Shown here piece by piece: positions 37,901 through 49,650 of a stretch of 64,000 nucleotides of DNA. The notes beneath the pieces were generated by a model. It did not search any database. It saw nothing but the letters and a program-made list of their open reading frames with translations, and was not told where the DNA came from. Position 1 is the stretch's first letter, and each line of letters begins with the position of its first letter. The position numbers and the translations under genes were made by a program. Source of the stretch: Oasisia sp. SBJ-2009 (lineage: Eukaryota; Annelida; Polychaeta; Sabellida; Siboglinidae); contig OZ024865.1 of assembly GCA_964017155.1 (NCBI GenBank), positions 19,007,451 through 19,071,450 on the forward strand. The letters run 5' to 3'.

Positions 37901-39669
37901 CTCATGTCTCTCATCACCCAATCATCTCATGTCTCTCCTCACCCAATCATCTCATGTCTCTCCTCACCCAATCATCTCATGTCTCTCCTCACCCAATCAT
38001 CTCATGTCTCCTCACCCAATCATCTCATGTCTCTCATCACCCAATCATCTCATGTCTCTCCTCACCCAATCATCTCATGTCCCTCCTCACCCAATCATCT
38101 CATGTCTCTCATCACCCAATCGTCTCATGTCAGTTTGCCTCCCCCCCCCCTGCTTGATGTCCTGTCTGTCTCATTTGGCTACCAACAATCTCCCTATGAG
38201 ACAGCAATCTATGTCAATCTCTTTCCTCAGTTCGACCATTTTCTTCCGTCTATCCCAATCATTCTCACAATCTTACAGCTGCTGTTTTCAGAATCACCTG
38301 ATGCAAAAATTAGACCCCCACTACAACATGTTAACTTGTGCAAATATGTTAACTAGTTGTTTATCAAACAACCAAACAAACTAGTTTTTACCAGATGTAA
38401 ATAAAACCAAATATACTCACATTTCAAACACAAGGAAAAGGAAGGCATTTGTTTCAAACGTGTCATGCAGTTCAACTGAAATAAAAAGAAACCAACATTA
38501 CTTTTGAAAGGTACAAGTACTCTGTATATTCTGGCTTATTATAATATTAGCAATTTTTCATGATTATAATTTTATTATATTATTTTTTTATTTCTTGTAT
38601 TTGTTTTTTATTGCTCTATTTATATTTTTACTGTCCCCTTCTCTGTGCATCGTCGCAGAAAGAAATTTCCTTCATGTGATAATAAATAAGTTGTATTATA
38701 TATTTACAACATAGTAATTATTGTTTTACTAATACTAGTGTACTTGATGTGCTGGCAACAAGCCGAGGTGTCTGACATATATGTGGGTTTTTTTACACTA
38801 AAGTTCATATTATCTAAAAAAAATTGCTGGCATTGTCCCCTACCATAAAAGTGTAATTGACACAAATAAAATTTAAGCATGAAGTCATTGAAGTGCCAAT
38901 AAATGTTGCTCACTGATGTGTGGGTGTCCGGCGCATGCACTCAGCTGACTGATTTCCCTCTTCGTGGCGATTCGCTCTTCGTCTTTATTACTGTCAGCAT
39001 CTACCGTCAAATCGATGATCTTCACAGCAAATTCCTGACCTGTCTCCTTCTCTGTACATCGTCGCACGGTACTGCTTATGCCTCTGGTGGTAGGAAAGAG
39101 AACATTAATTGTAATAACGTATTACAAGGCTTAAATCATTGAGATCATTGTATATAGTTTTCATGGACATTTAAAGTTGTATAACATCAGGTATACACTG
39201 GGTGTGAGGTTAAGGAAGTGTTCAGCTGACTCTAGAAGCCTTAAAGGAGAATAACTTAATGTGCACTGGTATGAACTGTGGTGTAAATTTACAATGTCTG
39301 ATCATTATTCAGAAAAGGGTGGTGTGAACTAACCACTAAGACTTATAATTAGTTGTTGTTTTGTATCGTGTAGTAAAATTTACATTTTTGCAGTTTTTTT
39401 AGTTATCTGAAGACTACCAGATGCACCACTATACTTATTCTACATCAGTGCTGAAAGTAGTAAACGTAATATAAACTATAGACAAAGATAAATTTGACTG
39501 TAACGTATGAAAAAAATTCACCTAACACCACCATCTGTTGAATTGACCTTATCATAAATAAAAAATTGACTCACTTTCCCAGGATGTTTTTGATGTCATA
39601 CTTTGCATAAAACTCTTTTGCAAGATCTTCACCAGGGAGTTCATCATCTTCGTGGCCTTGTATCGTCAT
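22607..39669 (-). CDS. PHKG: Phosphorylase b kinase gamma catalytic subunit, 12 coding exons, 385 aa
   Basis: Coding exons in transcript order: 39669-39575, 39083-38914, 38475-38421, 30309-30244, 29607-29535, 28827-28737, 28049-27959, 27277-27248, 26365-26242, 25607-25524, 24296-24252, 22840-22607. All phases agree; total 1158 nt. The product is a Ser/Thr kinase with the Gly loop GKGISSTV (31-38), VAIK-type lysine K53 in FAVKIID, E75 in helix C, HRDLKPEN with catalytic D151, DFG D169, [10 protein letters not shown] (186-195). The C-terminal tail (309-385) carries [20 protein letters not shown] and [18 protein letters not shown], diagnostic of the PHKG calmodulin-binding region. It is the catalytic gamma subunit of the alpha-beta-gamma-delta complex that phosphorylates glycogen phosphorylase in a calcium-dependent way. 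D184 replaces the Glu that keeps mammalian gamma active without activation-loop phosphorylation. Vertebrate PHKG1 and PHKG2 are later duplicates, so one symbol is used. Exon 11 (15 codons) is the least certain. A minus-strand AATAAA lies at 22395-22400. Confidence 0.96.
22850..24040. repeat. 21-bp minisatellite in PHKG intron 11, ~48 copies
   Basis: On + the unit contains GTCAGCACAGCAAYGGTGAC, with more diverged copies after 23700. The length is a multiple of three and stop-free in several frames, giving false ORFs. The array reaches the splice acceptor of the last PHKG exon at 22841. Confidence 0.97.
24548..25440. repeat. (GT)n followed by a GTGTGTGTGACACT array, PHKG intron 10
   Basis: Pure GT at 24548-24618, then about 55 units of 14 bp (GTGTGTGTGACACT), some extended by 2-4 bp of extra GT (24890-25170), ending in 12-bp units near 25385-25430. 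Confidence 0.98.
25918..25985. repeat. (TA)n/(ATACATAT)n microsatellite
   Basis: TA with regular TACA interruptions in PHKG intron 9. Confidence 0.95.
27338..27590 (+). repeat. Dispersed repeat, second copy (PHKG intron 7)
   Basis: Same order of blocks as 15816-16060, with about 20-25 percent visible differences. It lies between PHKG exons 7 and 8. Confidence 0.7.
27821..27854. repeat. 34-bp hairpin
   Basis: TATACCACAGAAGGG (27821-27835) and CCCTTCTGTGGTATA (27840-27854) are perfect complements around a 4-nt loop, in PHKG intron 7. Confidence 0.9.
27855..27940 (+). mobile_element. CR1-like 3' tail fragment
   Basis: GATAGGTTGGA, CCACCTGCCATCTAGA and ATCTTGTTAAG match the 3'UTR of the element ending at 15055, opposite to PHKG transcription. 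Confidence 0.8.
28884..29252. repeat. (CTCA)n/(CTCG)n composite array with ~110-bp higher-order blocks
   Basis: Three blocks each run CTCTCTCTCACTCGCTCGCT, CCCTCCTCACTCACACACAT, then a long ACTC run, in PHKG intron 5. Confidence 0.95.
30310..33055. other. Left part of PHKG intron 3
   Basis: Non-coding apart from a small tandem repeat (31828-32100). No exon missing: flanking exons 3 and 4 join in phase. Confidence 0.6.
31828..32100. repeat. Degenerate ~42-bp tandem repeat, about 6-7 copies
   Basis: Units contain GTTTCTGGTTATCCAA and CCATGCTGGGCCAAT variants, inside PHKG intron 3. Confidence 0.88.
33060..33345 (+). mobile_element. LINE 3' fragment
   Basis: TAGCTGCAGCTACTCTTTGGAATATGC encodes a degraded VAAATLWN motif; CTTGCCTATCCACCATAGCT and a ...GGTGCAATAAAAG end match the fragment at 56690-56985. 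Confidence 0.7.
33786..33956 (+). mobile_element. tRNA-derived SINE, copy C, truncated by the minisatellite
   Basis: A box GACTGGCTCAGGGGTAG, B box GGTTCGATTCC (33838-33848), body CTACATTGTTCCAGTTC and GTGGATATTTGTAC. The copy stops where the 33957 array begins. Confidence 0.85.
33957..38130. repeat. 4.2-kb minisatellite in PHKG intron 3, ~170 units of 22-25 bp
   Basis: Each unit contains CCCAATCATCTCATGTC followed by TCTCCTCA, TCTCATCA, CCTCCTCA or shorter joints, giving 25-, 23- and 22-bp lengths. The mixed lengths move the frame but no frame acquires a stop, so several 1,200-1,500-codon false ORFs appear. A ~966-bp block is tandemly duplicated (34691-35655 and 35656-36622). Confidence 0.99.
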
Positions 39670-39690
39670 GGCGATGGTTGAGAGCTAACT
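39670..39690 (-). other. Probable 5'UTR splice acceptor before the PHKG start codon
   Basis: On the minus strand CCCTGCAGTTAG precedes CTCTCAACCATCGCCATG, so the start codon probably lies near the beginning of an exon whose 5' part is a separate non-coding exon upstream. The upstream exon was not located. Confidence 0.35.
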
Positions 39691-41060
39691 GCAGGGCACT
39701 TGATGATACGTCTGCTTGTCACATCAGGTCACCCACAAATGGGTGTTCCAGGGTCAACACTGATGGGTCGGTGACAAAAGATTACGTCTAGAAACATGTC
39801 CATGTAGACATTGTTGCTTAGCCAAAGGTGGAGCTGTTCTCACTCTTGGTCCCATAGTCCAGTATGTTGACAGTCACATCTGAAACCAATTCAAACTTGT
39901 CACCCTAATTTGATTGTCTAAAAACACTCAGTGGCTCACAGGTGGCTGAGTGAGCTAACAGTGAGCTAACAGTGAGCTAACTGTGCTTGAACAATGCAAT
40001 TGAAATGCATTGATGAAAGGCAGTGGCTACGCTTATCGCGGCATACGTTTAGGCCACCAGTCTAAAAGTACAGCATTCATTCTGCACATGCTTTTATTTT
40101 TGGTTACGTGAGCCATATTCTTAGCATCATTTGTCTAAAGGTACAGCACAGCAGTCGATAAGCGCATGCGCATGATGTCTATATGTGATCTGTATCTTTA
40201 GCAGTCAGTTATAAAATTACATGAGTTTCCCTGTGCATACATGTTTATATACGTAAGCTCTACTGCTGTATCTTTAGCACTCAGATCTAAAAGGTTGTTC
40301 TTTAGTAAACAAATCTAAAAGTATGCGAGTTTGTTGTGCATGCCTGTTAATGTACATAACTACGTATGAACAGACGCTCTTTTGGCATTTTATAAATACA
40401 TGAGATTTTGTGCCTTTTATTTTTTCGCATGTTGACGTATATAGCCCTATATGGCTGTCTATAAATCTAGCTAGCGCTGTCGATCGTCAATTGCGCCATA
40501 GGCGAAACAGTTTGCTATTTAATAAAAATAAATTAAAACTCTGCCCAAATTGGCGAAACGTTATATCTGTCATTATTATTGATATAATCAGCAATACATG
40601 ACTGCATTATGCAACGCCTGGTTCTGGTGAAGTTGCCTAAATGATAGCACATCCAACTGACCCAAATAACCAGTCAACATAACATTACTGGCTGGTTAAA
40701 CAATAGGTCGCTAGTCCCTCCATTTAGCCATGCTCACAGGGGCTTCATTCAATCAAGAATTGTGTTTACTAGACAATGGGGACCTGCCTGATGACACTAA
40801 TTAAAAGTTTGAGACGAGTACAACGCTGTACCTGACAGATTCCATGTTATCGCTCAGTATGGCGCAGTCATTAATCAATGTGCCATCTGGTAACTATTCA
40901 ACAAAATGCCACAAGATTGTAATTCATGTATGTATGAATTAATCAATTAATCAATTACTGAGCAGTCAAGAGATGTTCTTAGCTAAATATATAAATGTTT
41001 AGTTAACTAAAATTTTGCATTTGGTCTTGTGAATATTGTGTAGAATTTTATAATATATTA
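39691..41060. other. Upstream region of PHKG
   Basis: No exon recognised. GTGAGCTAAC is repeated at 39950-39980. AATCTAAAAG/GTCTAAAAGTACAGC motifs recur between 40065 and 40330, suggesting an old small element. Any PHKG promoter would be in this stretch or further right. Confidence 0.4.
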
Positions 41061-41062
41061 TG

Positions 41063-41350
41063 TCTTCAATCAATCAATCAATCACTTTATTGTCCTTAAA
41101 AAGGATATGCATTGTACAACTCATGATCTACAATATATGGGATGGTCACAACAAAATGCAAGCGAATTCCAGATGTATCCACTATAAGAGCAGTTCAACC
41201 GGTTGACAGCAATATGAATCATTTAGCATTCAACATTCTAATGGCCACAGGCACAAAACTCCTGCTATAGCGAGATGTTTTAAGGTATCTCCTTCGAGAC
41301 GGAAGTACATGGAAGAACGTCTTGTTTTGCATTTATATACCGGGTAATTT
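41063..41350 (-). mobile_element. LINE 3' tail, (TTGA)n-terminated
   Basis: The minus strand reads an RT C-terminal remnant SRRRYLKTSRYSRSFVPVAI followed by a tail ending AATAAAGTGATTGATTGATTG. Typical end of an invertebrate LINE. Confidence 0.78.
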
Positions 41351-41653
41351 AATTGATCGGAAAAATGGATAAAGAAAATCTCATTTGGCTAAACAAATTT
41401 CTGACCTTTAGCCAAATTGGCTAAACAGATTTTAGGCACAGCGCTAGCCTAGATCTAACAATGTCAAAAATGTTGCTTCCACGTGTAACTCCGTCACATC
41501 GATGTGACAAGATGGGGTCAACATGCTTGAGCACTGAGCAGAATTGAAAAACAGATGCGCGCGCATCCTCATGTGGCTTACGTACACATAGACACTTTGT
41601 TGATAAAATAATAATTAACTGTCAATATGTGTCATTAGAGATTGATGTGTTAT

Positions 41654-41703
41654 GTTTGTATAGAAATTAGTCAAATCCGGATTTGACTAAATTCTATACA
41701 AAC
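41654..41703. repeat. 50-bp near-perfect palindrome
   Basis: GTTTGTATAGAA (41654) through a TCCGGA centre to TTCTATACAAAC (41703), with one mismatched pair. Confidence 0.9.
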
Positions 41704-42024
41704 CTGACCCACCTAACTTCCGTTAAATGACTATATTTGGCTTAAATTTTATACTTCAGTAGGTTCGTTACATAATTCAATATCATCCCTAACATATTTA
41801 TCTAAAAAATACAGTATCTTTTGAGGCCTAAAAGTTGAAGCTGTTATATAATTGTTCAATGCAACAATGCCAATGTATGGCCATAGGCATAGCCGAACAG
41901 AATGCAATCACAGGTTGGGTTGCTTTTTGGTACGTGTTCAAAAGTGCACTAAGAAAATTCGGTAATCTTATACTTAACTGGCCTAAATTATTACGGCCTT
42001 TTAAAACCGTTTGTTCACTGTTTG

Positions 42025-42278
42025 CAATGTGACTTTACATCACTTCCGGTACAAAGAAGTCAGATTAAAACAAATTATTTGTGTTTTAGAACAATTTAAA
42101 CACGCCAAGTCGAAGTAAACAATGCGATGTCACCGCCGTAGTTTTAGGTGCCTCCCAGAGGCACCAGAACCGTGGCGATTTCTTTCGACTCGGTGGGTTT
42201 AAATTGTTCTAAAACGCAAATAAAAATTGTTTAATCTGACTTCTTTGTACTGGAAGTGATGTAGAATCACATTCCGAA
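42025..42278. mobile_element. ~250-bp MITE-like element with ~90-bp inverted arms
   Basis: AATGTGACTTTACATCACTT, GTACAAAGAAGTCAGATT and TTTTAGAACAATTTAAAC on the left are all answered in reverse complement at 42195-42275. The short loop is at about 42105-42180. Confidence 0.8.
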
Positions 42279-42365
42279 CACATCGATATAAGGTGAAAAA
42301 ACGGTTTTTAAAAGGACGAGACTATTCGCAGAGCAGCTCTGCGGATAAGGAAATATTATCCACTA

Positions 42366-42556
42366 TCCGCAGAGCAGTGACGTCACTGCTCTGCGAATTA
42401 GGGAACAAGTGCCACAATTCGCAGAGCAGTGACGTCACTGCTCTGCGAATTGGGGAACCAGTGCCACAATTCGCAGAGCAGTGACGTCACTGCTCTGCGA
42501 ATTGTGGCACTTGTTCCCTAATTCGCAGAGCAGTGACGTCACTGCTCTGCTAATTT
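42366..42556. repeat. Four CRE-centred palindromes at an exact 52-bp period
   Basis: TGACGTCA at 42378, 42430, 42482 and 42534, each flanked by GCAGAGCAG and CTGCTCTGC. The second is a perfect 36-bp palindrome (42416-42451) and the third a perfect 50-bp palindrome (42461-42510). Confidence 0.97.
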
Positions 42557-43077
42557 GCAAAGGACTTGCGATATATAAGAAAGAATATAAGAAAGAGTTG
42601 CGATGCATGCATGTTATAATAATAATAATAATAGCTGTTTAGACATTTTAATGTAAAATTAAACTTTGTATCAATTGTATTAACGGAATCATAAAGTAAT
42701 ACATGTAAATACAAAAAATATTAATGAGTAAATAATTAAATGATTATGCTAGCTGATCTTGTTAAAAATATAAAAGAGTGAAAGGTCATAGTTACATAAA
42801 ATGCAATGAATTAGCGTTTAGTTGCTATGCGTGCATGTTGTTATAATAATAATAATACTTACAATAGTACATTTTATTTAGACATTAAAACATAATGTAA
42901 AACTCTGTGCACTCACTAGTTTTTCTAATAGTATATATATATATATAAAATAAATATAACAAAAGTTAAATGATTGTTGTAGGTAACTGAACTAGAGAAA
43001 ATGCAATGAAATCAAGCTGGGTGGCAGTATTATAATTTATATTATGTATCAATAATATAAATAGAATAGGCTAATTG

Positions 43078-43925
43078 TTTTCATAAACGCGTATTATATA
43101 TCTGTGACATGTGTGAATACCTTTCTATCTAAATTCTGATAGAATATAAATTGTTTCAAGCATTTAACGAGTAGCTCTGCGGATAAGGGAATTTCCTTAG
43201 TTTCCCCAATTCGCAGAGCAGTGACGTCACAGCTCTGCGAATTAGGGAAACCGTTGTGGTATTCGCAGAGCAGGTCGAAAAGAACCTTTGACTAGTGGCT
43301 TTGGTTTCATAAATGCGTATTATATATCTGTGACATGTGTGAATACCTTTCTATCTAAATTCTGATAGAATATATCTTTTTTCAAGCATTTAACGAGTAG
43401 CTCTGCGGATAAGAGAATTTCCTTAGTTTTGCCAATTCGCAGAGCAGTGACGTCACAGCTCTGCGAATTAGGACAGGTCGAAAAGAACATTTGACTAGTG
43501 GCTTCGGTTTCATAAATGCGTATTATATATCTGTGACATGTGTGAATACATTTCTATCTAAATTCTGATAGAATATATCTATTTTCAAGCCTTTAACGAG
43601 TAGCTCTGCGAATAAGGGAATTTCCTTAGTTTCCCTAATTCGCAGAGCAGTGACGTCACAGCTCTGCGAATTAGGGAGAGCAGGTAGAAAAGAACCTTTG
43701 ACTAGTTGCTATGCGTGTTGTTTTAGTTTCATAAATGCATGTTACATATCGATGACATGTGTGATTATTTTTCTACCTAAATTCTGATAGAACAGATGCA
43801 GGAGAGAATCTGACTAGTTGCTATGCGTGTTGTTACTTTTATAAATGCCTATTACATATCTGTGACATGTGTGAATATTTGTCTACCTAAATTCTGATAG
43901 ATCAGTCATGAATGAATAAAATGCA
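43078..43925. repeat. ~200-bp tandem repeat, five copies, three carrying CRE palindromes
   Basis: Blocks starting TTTCATAAATGCGTATTA with CTGTGACATGTGTGAATA and AAATTCTGATAGAA recur at about 43078, 43307, 43508, 43727 and 43847. The first three are followed or preceded by AATTCGCAGAGCAG-TGACGTCA-CAGCTCTGCGAATT units (TGACGTCA at 43222, 43448, 43651). Confidence 0.9.
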
Positions 43926-45085
43926 AATAAGAAATGTGGCCACAGGAATTTATTTCAAACTGTACCGCTAGAAATCCTGTCACACCATACTAATATAGTA
44001 TATGACACTACACTAATAATCTGCATTCTAACATACATATATCTATACAAACATATACATCTCATTTACATTATTTACCACACCAAAATCCCTGTCATAG
44101 TACTGAAAAGTGAGTGAAAACATTACTTACAAGATAACAACGAGGAAAACTTGTGTAAAAACTTGTACATAAACAGGGAAAAGCTTCAAGGAACTAAATT
44201 GCGTGCAATGTCTAAATAACTCCCTATCACAACATACTAAGAAACTAAGACCCAAGCAGTGAAGCACAGCGGAGCGCAATTGCCAGCGATGCACACAGGA
44301 TGAGCGATAAACAGTTTATTTAGGCCGACCGCGTTGTCTTTTCGATCTCAAAAGTCTACTAAGACGCGCTGTTCATTAAACATAAATATGCACACAAGAT
44401 GGTGATAAATGATTTAATTAACAAAATCAAGTATTAAATGTTGGCAAAAATACAGTTATAATGGCAAAACTGAGGTGGGTCCAAATGCTGCGTAAGTGCC
44501 GGAATGACTATAACGTCACTGTCAGGCAGGCTGTCAGCGCCGTTGGCGTTATTGATTCACATTAACAATTAACGCACAAATACAACAACATTGCTCCCAC
44601 ATGGCTATGAGAACATGCTTTTAGTTACTTATTTCTGGTGGCTCATAATGCCACGGCATTCCTTTCTGGGGTTGCCGATCGAAGTGCTTGCAACCTAGCC
44701 TGATGGTCGGACTGGCGTGTTACGGGAGGCGGACAGGACAGCTCGCAATTTGTTTGCGGTGGCGACGGTTCATGAATTAACGCAGCAAAACTTCACATGG
44801 CGATCTGTGGCATACTTGTCTAAATTGATTGCCAGTTGTCAAACGTGGCGCCTACTTCTAAACGAAGCGGCTCCATCTTTTTGAACTATCATTTACAAAC
44901 GTGCATCGCCTCAGTGAAAGACCGCAACAACGTCTACACATGCGCATAAATTCCTGTGCGGTGATTGGATGAATCCTGCTCTGCGAATAGTGGCTTATAT
45001 TTCCTTGGCCGCAGAGCTGCTCTGCGGTTAGCCAGTCCGTTTTTAAAAGGCCGTAATCATTTAGGCCAGCTAAGTATAAGATTAC

Positions 45086-45985
45086 AGAAAATTCAATATA
45101 CTTTGGAGTATCATGTGGACTGATACAATAAATAGGCAAAAATATTATGACTAATTATACGTTATAACCGTAAGTTACGTAAGTCTGACTAAGTCTAAGA
45201 GTAAGAGATACATTATTACATAATGATATGAATATGAGGTATACCGAATAAACGGAATATGACATGTTATATGATGGGTATGTCCGTATGATGTATGTCC
45301 GGATTCGACAAGTGCCGAGATTTATTTATACAACACACATTACATTACGAATCTGCTAGGCGTTATTGTTTATGGCGGATCTGACTACTAGTGGTGAGTA
45401 GCCTTGGATGACCGGTCGGACTGACCTATGCTTAGCGCAGAACTCGGCACTTGCAGTGACAACTCACTTACTCAGACGAGGGTTCATGACGTCTTCATCG
45501 AAGCTTCGTGTTTATTTACTTTTTGTTTCGGACATACGTACATAGTACAGAAAACATTTAGCACTGTCCTAATTGTGTAAACGTACGAATTAAACCAACA
45601 TATAATAGCATACTCACTATGTGATGATTTACCATATTGTTTGGTGTGATTCCAGCACAATCAAGTGCGAAGTTTACTTACCTTCTGACAGTGGCTGAGA
45701 TTCGAGGGGGCTCATTTAGTACTTCCGGTGCGCGTGACCTCGAATCTTCACGCACCGTAAAGTGCTAGAACGTGTAGGGAGTCTTACTGGTAAAATAAGT
45801 AATGGTTTTACCTAGCACAATAATTCATATTATTCGCATAAGGGCATACCCGCATAGTTTTTAAATATATCAATATCCAAAAGTGGTAATTTATATCACG
45901 AACGACCAGGGTCTGCGAATGACTGATATATTGCGCCATCTACCGACCACCGATTGAATCATTAATTTCTTCACGAATCGCGTTA
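45086..45985. other. Unassigned stretch
   Basis: No gene seen. A short inverted repeat CGGTGCGCGTGA / TCACGCACCG lies at about 45727-45759. Confidence 0.4.
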
Positions 45986-45989
45986 GTGA

Positions 45990-46142
<153 letters not shown>

Positions 46143-47330
46143 GCATGCACGTGAAAGTATCCAAGTGCGTGATTACGATCGTGAGTCCGTGTCATCGTGT
46201 ATCTCTGCAGTCATTCACCACAGTAAATACATAAGCTAAGGAAATGCTTTGGCGCGATCGTATTCCGACTTCCTCGGGCCGCGGCGCTGCTGATTATGTC
46301 TGCAGCCTCAGTACCCACCACAAAGTTAGATCATTAATCTTTCCCCTACTGTTGTGTTCTATTTATATCTATGGTATCGACTGATAGATTGATTGCCTCC
46401 AGTTTACTATTAAAAAAAATAATAGATGTCTAGTAGGCTAGTAGACAGTAGTCAGTGTTAGTGACATATATGCCTCTATGACTATATGCCATGAATGATT
46501 GATCAATTACCCTCAGTGGTGTAGCCAGAGGGAAGCCGGCCGGGGGGCCATGCTCCCGAATCCCGGAAAATGGCTGACATGATCCCAATTTTCTAGGTCC
46601 TAAAAGCCAACCTGGCCTTTTTATGGCAGATGAGGTTCGAATCCGACCCAAGATCAATACTCAATAGATACTATATATACGAAAGCCTACTATAAAAATG
46701 ATATGTCCCATGGGGGGTCGCCATCGGCATCGGGCTTGTAGAATTGTTATGTCCAATATTGCAATGCGCTGGTCCTCGCGATCTGTCCATGTTGATCGAG
46801 ATGTACGTATATAGGCATGCTACCATTTGTTTAGTAAATGTACCGTAGTTCATTATAGTATAACTGATATAGTAAATTACAATGTTATTGCGAAATAAAT
46901 TACTATTTAATTCGGATACGATCGAATAGTCCGGTAAACTATTCGTCCTGATACGGCAGTTAGATCATGTTTGCGTATACGGTGTTCGACCTAGTAAATA
47001 CGGACAATAGCTCATTATGTTTGCGAATGCGCTATTTGACCGGATAAATACGTTATTTGACCGATCGACATATAAAAGATCGTTAGATGCAACTTGGAAG
47101 ATGCTGGTACTTCTACCTTCCCACGAAGGCCAATAATATAACCGTGATGTTTCGCCAAAAATCGACCTTTTGCCCGATATATTTGCACAAATTGAATAAA
47201 ATAGTCTAAGTGTTATGACATGAATTAAGAAAGTAGGTATATATTAAAAAAATATGTTTAAATTGTAAAATACGGCAAGTTTTTAAGTGTGCCGTTTGTG
47301 CGAGAAATGTATCCGGACATAGTGTAATAG
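46143..47330. other. Unassigned stretch
   Basis: No coding signal. GTGGTGTAGCCAGAGG at 46517 resembles a common dispersed-repeat end. The 46915-47070 part has degenerate TATTCGACCGGATAAATACG-like units related to the array that follows. Confidence 0.4.
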
Positions 47331-47339
47331 CCTGAGTAC

Positions 47340-47827
47340 CGACCTACGCTATTGTCCGTATCCGGAAGTATAGTCCCCCAGGCTATTCGACCGTATCCGA
47401 ACGTATAGTCCCCCAGGCTATTCGACCGTATCCGGACGTATATCCCCCAGGCTATTCGACCGTATCCGGACGTATAGTCCCCCAGGCTATTCGACCGTAT
47501 CCGGACGTATATCCCCCGGGCTATTCGACCGTATCCGGACGTATAGTCCCCCAGGCTATTCGACCGTATCCGGACGTTTATTCCCCCAGGCTATTCGACC
47601 GTATCCGAACGTATAGTCCCCCAGGCTATTCGACCGTATCCGGACTTATATTCCCCCAGGCTATTCGACCGTATCCGAACGTATAGTCCCCCAGGCTATT
47701 CGACCGTATCCGGACGTATATTCCCCCGGGCTATTCGACCGTATCCGAACGTATATTCCCCCAGGCCATTCGACCGTATCCGAACGTATATTCCCCCAGG
47801 CTATTCGACCGTATCCGGACGTATAGC
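47340..47827. repeat. 35-bp tandem repeat, ~14 copies
   Basis: Units contain CCCCCAGGCTATTCGACC and GTATCCGGACGTATA with small length changes at the AGT/TT joint. Confidence 0.95.
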
Positions 47828-48099
47828 TACTCCGTAATTATTATAATAAATATACTATATGTTTAGTAAATACTTCGGTCATTTTCCTATTTCAATAAAA
47901 ACAATTATTATCACATTTAATTTGATCTACTACAACAAATACTTTGTTTTACTATCATTTACTATTGTGGTTTACTATCATTTACATTGACTTAATTTAT
48001 ATTGATTCATCGTGGTTTTTCACAATAATCTATATATAGTACATATATGTTAACAGAAATGTGACGCCAGCCTGGATATTAAATTGTCACATACGTAGG

Positions 48100-49360
<1,261 letters not shown>

Positions 49361-49361
49361 C

Positions 49362-49650
49362 GCAGTATCCGGTCCTCAAAACTGCTAAAAACGCGTTTAC
49401 ACTTTACTTCCCTGGCAGACCTGTTCAATCAAACACCATCTCAACTTCTCTGTGAAGCATCCATCCATATGTTACAATTAATGTGATGGCTGCTCGTACA
49501 CATACCCACCACTGTCTATAGCCAGGTAATCATTTATACGGCTGAGTGAACTGGAACAATGTAGAAAATGTGAAAACACGGCAGCATAGGATTCGAACCC
49601 GGGTTCTCTTAGTCGAGAGTCCGAAGCTCCACCCATCAGCCACTGCGCTC
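49362..49650 (-). mobile_element. tRNA-derived SINE, copy D
   Basis: Minus-strand head GAGCGCAGTGGCTGATGGGT, B box GGTTCGAATCC, body and 3' part as in copy B. Confidence 0.86.

Larger units (their letters stand above)
41962..45085. mobile_element. ~3.1-kb region bounded by 49-bp inverted repeats, filled with palindromes
   Basis: GTAATCTTATACTTAACTGG ... ACGGCCTTTTAAAACCG at 41962-42010 is inverted at 45037-45085. Immediately inside both ends are GCAGAGCAG/CTGCTCTGC motifs. No transposase is seen. On the minus strand near 44325-44375 a possible last exon encodes RSKRQRGRPK-stop, an AT-hook-like end, overlapping AATAAA. Confidence 0.55.

Noticed and set aside
33859..38384. Three overlapping ORFs of 1,279-1,491 codons on +
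   Set aside because: Pure minisatellite translation (SSPNHLMS / TQSSHVS / HPIISC); the unit is stop-free in all three frames and lies in a PHKG intron on the opposite strand.
44858..45139. 93-codon minus ORF
   Set aside because: Crosses the inverted repeat and palindrome region; composition is not coding-like and no domain is seen.
47340..47827. CRISPR-like array
   Set aside because: Units are contiguous with no unique spacers, and this is animal DNA. The same applies to the other minisatellites.
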